DNA of 9,773 nt from Micropepsaceae bacterium (GTDB lineage Bacteria > Pseudomonadota > Alphaproteobacteria > Micropepsales > Micropepsaceae), in NCBI GenBank assembly GCA_025450355.1, contig JANWHR010000037.1:1-9773 (forward strand), written 5' to 3'. A model generated the notes under the pieces. The model was not told the DNA's origin and did no database searches. It saw only the letters and a program-made list of their open reading frames with translations. A program made the translations under genes and the position numbers. Below are positions 8,153-9,773 of the stretch, piece after piece. Numbering within the stretch: position 1 is the first letter of the stretch; each line of letters opens with the position of its first letter.

Positions 8153-9773
8153 TTAAGCGGCGTTGACGAAGCCGCCCATTTGCCGATTCCATAGCCGCGC
8201 ATAAGCGCCGCCTCGGGCCAGCAATTCGCGATGCGGCCCATCCTCGACAATGCGCCCCGCTTCCAGATAGACGATCCGGTCCATGCCCACGATGGTGGAA
8301 AGCCGGTGCGCGATCGCGATCACGGTTCGGCCCTGCATCAACGTCCACAGCGCCTGCTGGATCAAATGCTCCGATTCCGAATCCAGAGATGACGTCGCTT
8401 CATCGAGAACCAGGATTCGCGCATCCTTCACCAGCGCGCGTGCAATCGCGATGCGCTGGCGCTCGCCGCCGGAAAGTTTGATCCCCTGCTCGCCGACAAT
8501 GGTGTCGTAGCCGCTCGCCCGTCCGGCAATGAAATCCTGCGCGTAAGCCTCGACTGCGGCGCGCCGGACTTCCGCTTCCGGCGCGTTGGGCCGCGCATAG
8601 CGGATGTTGTCCCGGATCGCGCGGTGGAACACGCTTGCCAGCTGCGGCACCTCCGCAATCGCTTCGTTGAGAGAATCCCAGGTAACCTGCGCAATGTCCT
8701 GGCCATCGATCGCGATACGGCCGGACTGCGGCTCGAATTGCCGCCGCAGAAGCTTCACCAACGTCGATTTGCCGGCGCCTGACGGGCCGACCAGACCCAC
8801 TTTTTCTCCCGGCCGGATGGAAAGGTCGAGATGCTTAAACACCTGAAGCCCGTCCGGATGCGCAAAGCAGATGTTCTCGAACCGGATCGCACCCGCGCGG
8901 ACTGCAAGCGGCCGCGCCGACGGTGAATCCACGATCTCATGTTCCTGGCTGACCAGATCGAGGCCCTCGGCCAGCGTCCCCAGCTGCTCGAAATAGTCGA
9001 GCATTCTGTAAGACAGTTCCTGCACACTGCGGATGATCTGGTTGGCGAGGAAAAAGATCATCGCAAAGGCGCCGACGGAAATCGTGCCCGACAGCGCATC
9101 GCGCCCGGACAGTGCGACAAGGCCGAGCAGAAGCGCCAGTGTCGCCACCGCCATGAAGCTGCGCATCCAGATCAGGAATTTGCGCAAGCGGCGCGACGCG
9201 TCCATCTCGTCACAAAGGAAATGCGACAGGAAACGGCGTTCATAATCGGCCTTGGCGAAGGCGCGGACGAGATCGGAATTGGAAATCGCGTCAATCAGTC
9301 GTCCCGTCGATGTCGACACCTCGTTGGAAAATGCCCTGGAAAGCACGACGCAGCGTTTCGCGAGCACGACGACAATGCCGAGATAGAGCACCGCCCATGC
9401 CGCGAGCACGAAGGCATAGGCAGCATGGGCGTTGAACATCAGCGCGCCACCCACCAGCATCAGCATCGCGACACGCGTCATTTCGAAGGCGAGAATGTTC
9501 AGGATCGAGACCGTCGCCTGCCCTGCCTGCTTGACTTTTTGGCCCAGCTTGCCCGCGAAATTTTCCTGGAAAAAATCGCGGGCTGTGCCCCATCAACCAG
9601 GCAAACAGATATTTCTGCGCGAGCGCCCGCATGCGCGGACTGGTCCCGACGTCCACCGCCTCGTACAGCCGGTAGGCGAGGGTCGATCCAAGCCAGATCG
9701 CCGAGAGCAACATCATCCATGGCAATACCGCTTGCGTGAATCCGCTATGCTTGGCCGCGGCGGCCGTGATCGC
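8153..9773 (-). CDS. ABC-type exporter (fused membrane and ATPase domains), 5' truncated by window edge, one frameshift
   Basis: A half-transporter of the type I exporter (MsbA/ABCB-like) class: an inner-membrane domain followed by a nucleotide-binding domain. Residues are counted from the ATG at 9481, which is internal. Membrane segments lie at about 5-40 and 107-150; then LSGRDALSGTISVGAFA and the coupling region. The ATPase domain has Walker A GPSGAGKST (232-240), Q-loop Q280, signature LSGGERQ (336-342), Walker B ILVLDE (356-361) and H-loop His392, all intact. It ends in TAA at 8153-8155. Upstream of 9570 the homologous sequence continues in another frame (VLPWMMLLSAIWLGSTLAYR, then KYLFAWLMGHSPRF), open to the window end. 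The join lies in a T6 run (coding strand, 9575-9570); removing one T restores RFFQENFAGKLGQKV, matching the FFQ-x-x-FAG pattern of the family. This is either a sequencing indel or a recent null mutation. Substrate unknown. Confidence 0.88.

Noticed and set aside
9566..9580. Programmed -1 ribosomal frameshifting in the ABC exporter
   Set aside because: The zero frame reads CGA TTT TTT CCA, so the slippery heptamer is in the wrong phase, and restoring the frame needs a +1 (or -2) shift.

Overview
The window looks like chromosomal DNA of a GC-rich alphaproteobacterium. I infer this from gene content and order, not from a database match. On the minus strand a small SRP RNA is followed by dnaX, ybaB and recR, with a convergent rmuC beyond them; this neighbourhood is familiar from alphaproteobacterial chromosomes. 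I see no insertion sequence, phage gene, integrase, CRISPR array, tRNA or rRNA, so this is not an obvious mobile island.

Layout. Bases 1-877 hold the 3' part of rmuC (+). Bases 881-3759 are a minus-strand block read from high to low coordinates: SRP RNA (ffs), dnaX (probably from a TTG start), ybaB (4-base overlap with dnaX) and recR. Divergent from the SRP RNA, 3853-5294 carries nudC and a macro-domain gene overlapping by 10 bases; both products are expected to act on NAD(H) or ADP-ribose chemistry. Back to back with the macro gene lies a minus-strand cyclopropane-fatty-acid-synthase-type methyltransferase gene (5295-6476), broken by two in-frame amber codons. Divergent from it is an intact glutathione S-transferase gene (6577-7287). 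Then come a minus-strand gene for a secreted protein of unknown function (7293-8078) and the 3' part of an ABC-type exporter gene (8153 to the window end, minus), which has a one-base frameshift in a T6 run.

How the genes relate. The left block is housekeeping: protein targeting RNA, replication clamp loader, nucleoid-associated protein and two DNA repair/recombination proteins. The middle pair is nucleotide and NAD housekeeping. The right part deals with membrane lipid modification, glutathione conjugation, an exported protein and export across the inner membrane; nothing shows that these form one pathway. Genes are packed tightly: three convergent pairs are separated by only 3, 0 and 5 bases.

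I find no convincing undescribed multi-gene system. The observations most worth checking are the two amber codons seven codons apart in an otherwise clean methyltransferase frame, the homopolymer frameshift in the transporter, the nudC-macro domain coupling and the overlapping divergent promoter candidates between the methyltransferase and the GST. Since TAG ends rmuC and recR here, a recoded TAG is unlikely; gene decay or sequence error is the simpler reading of the first two.
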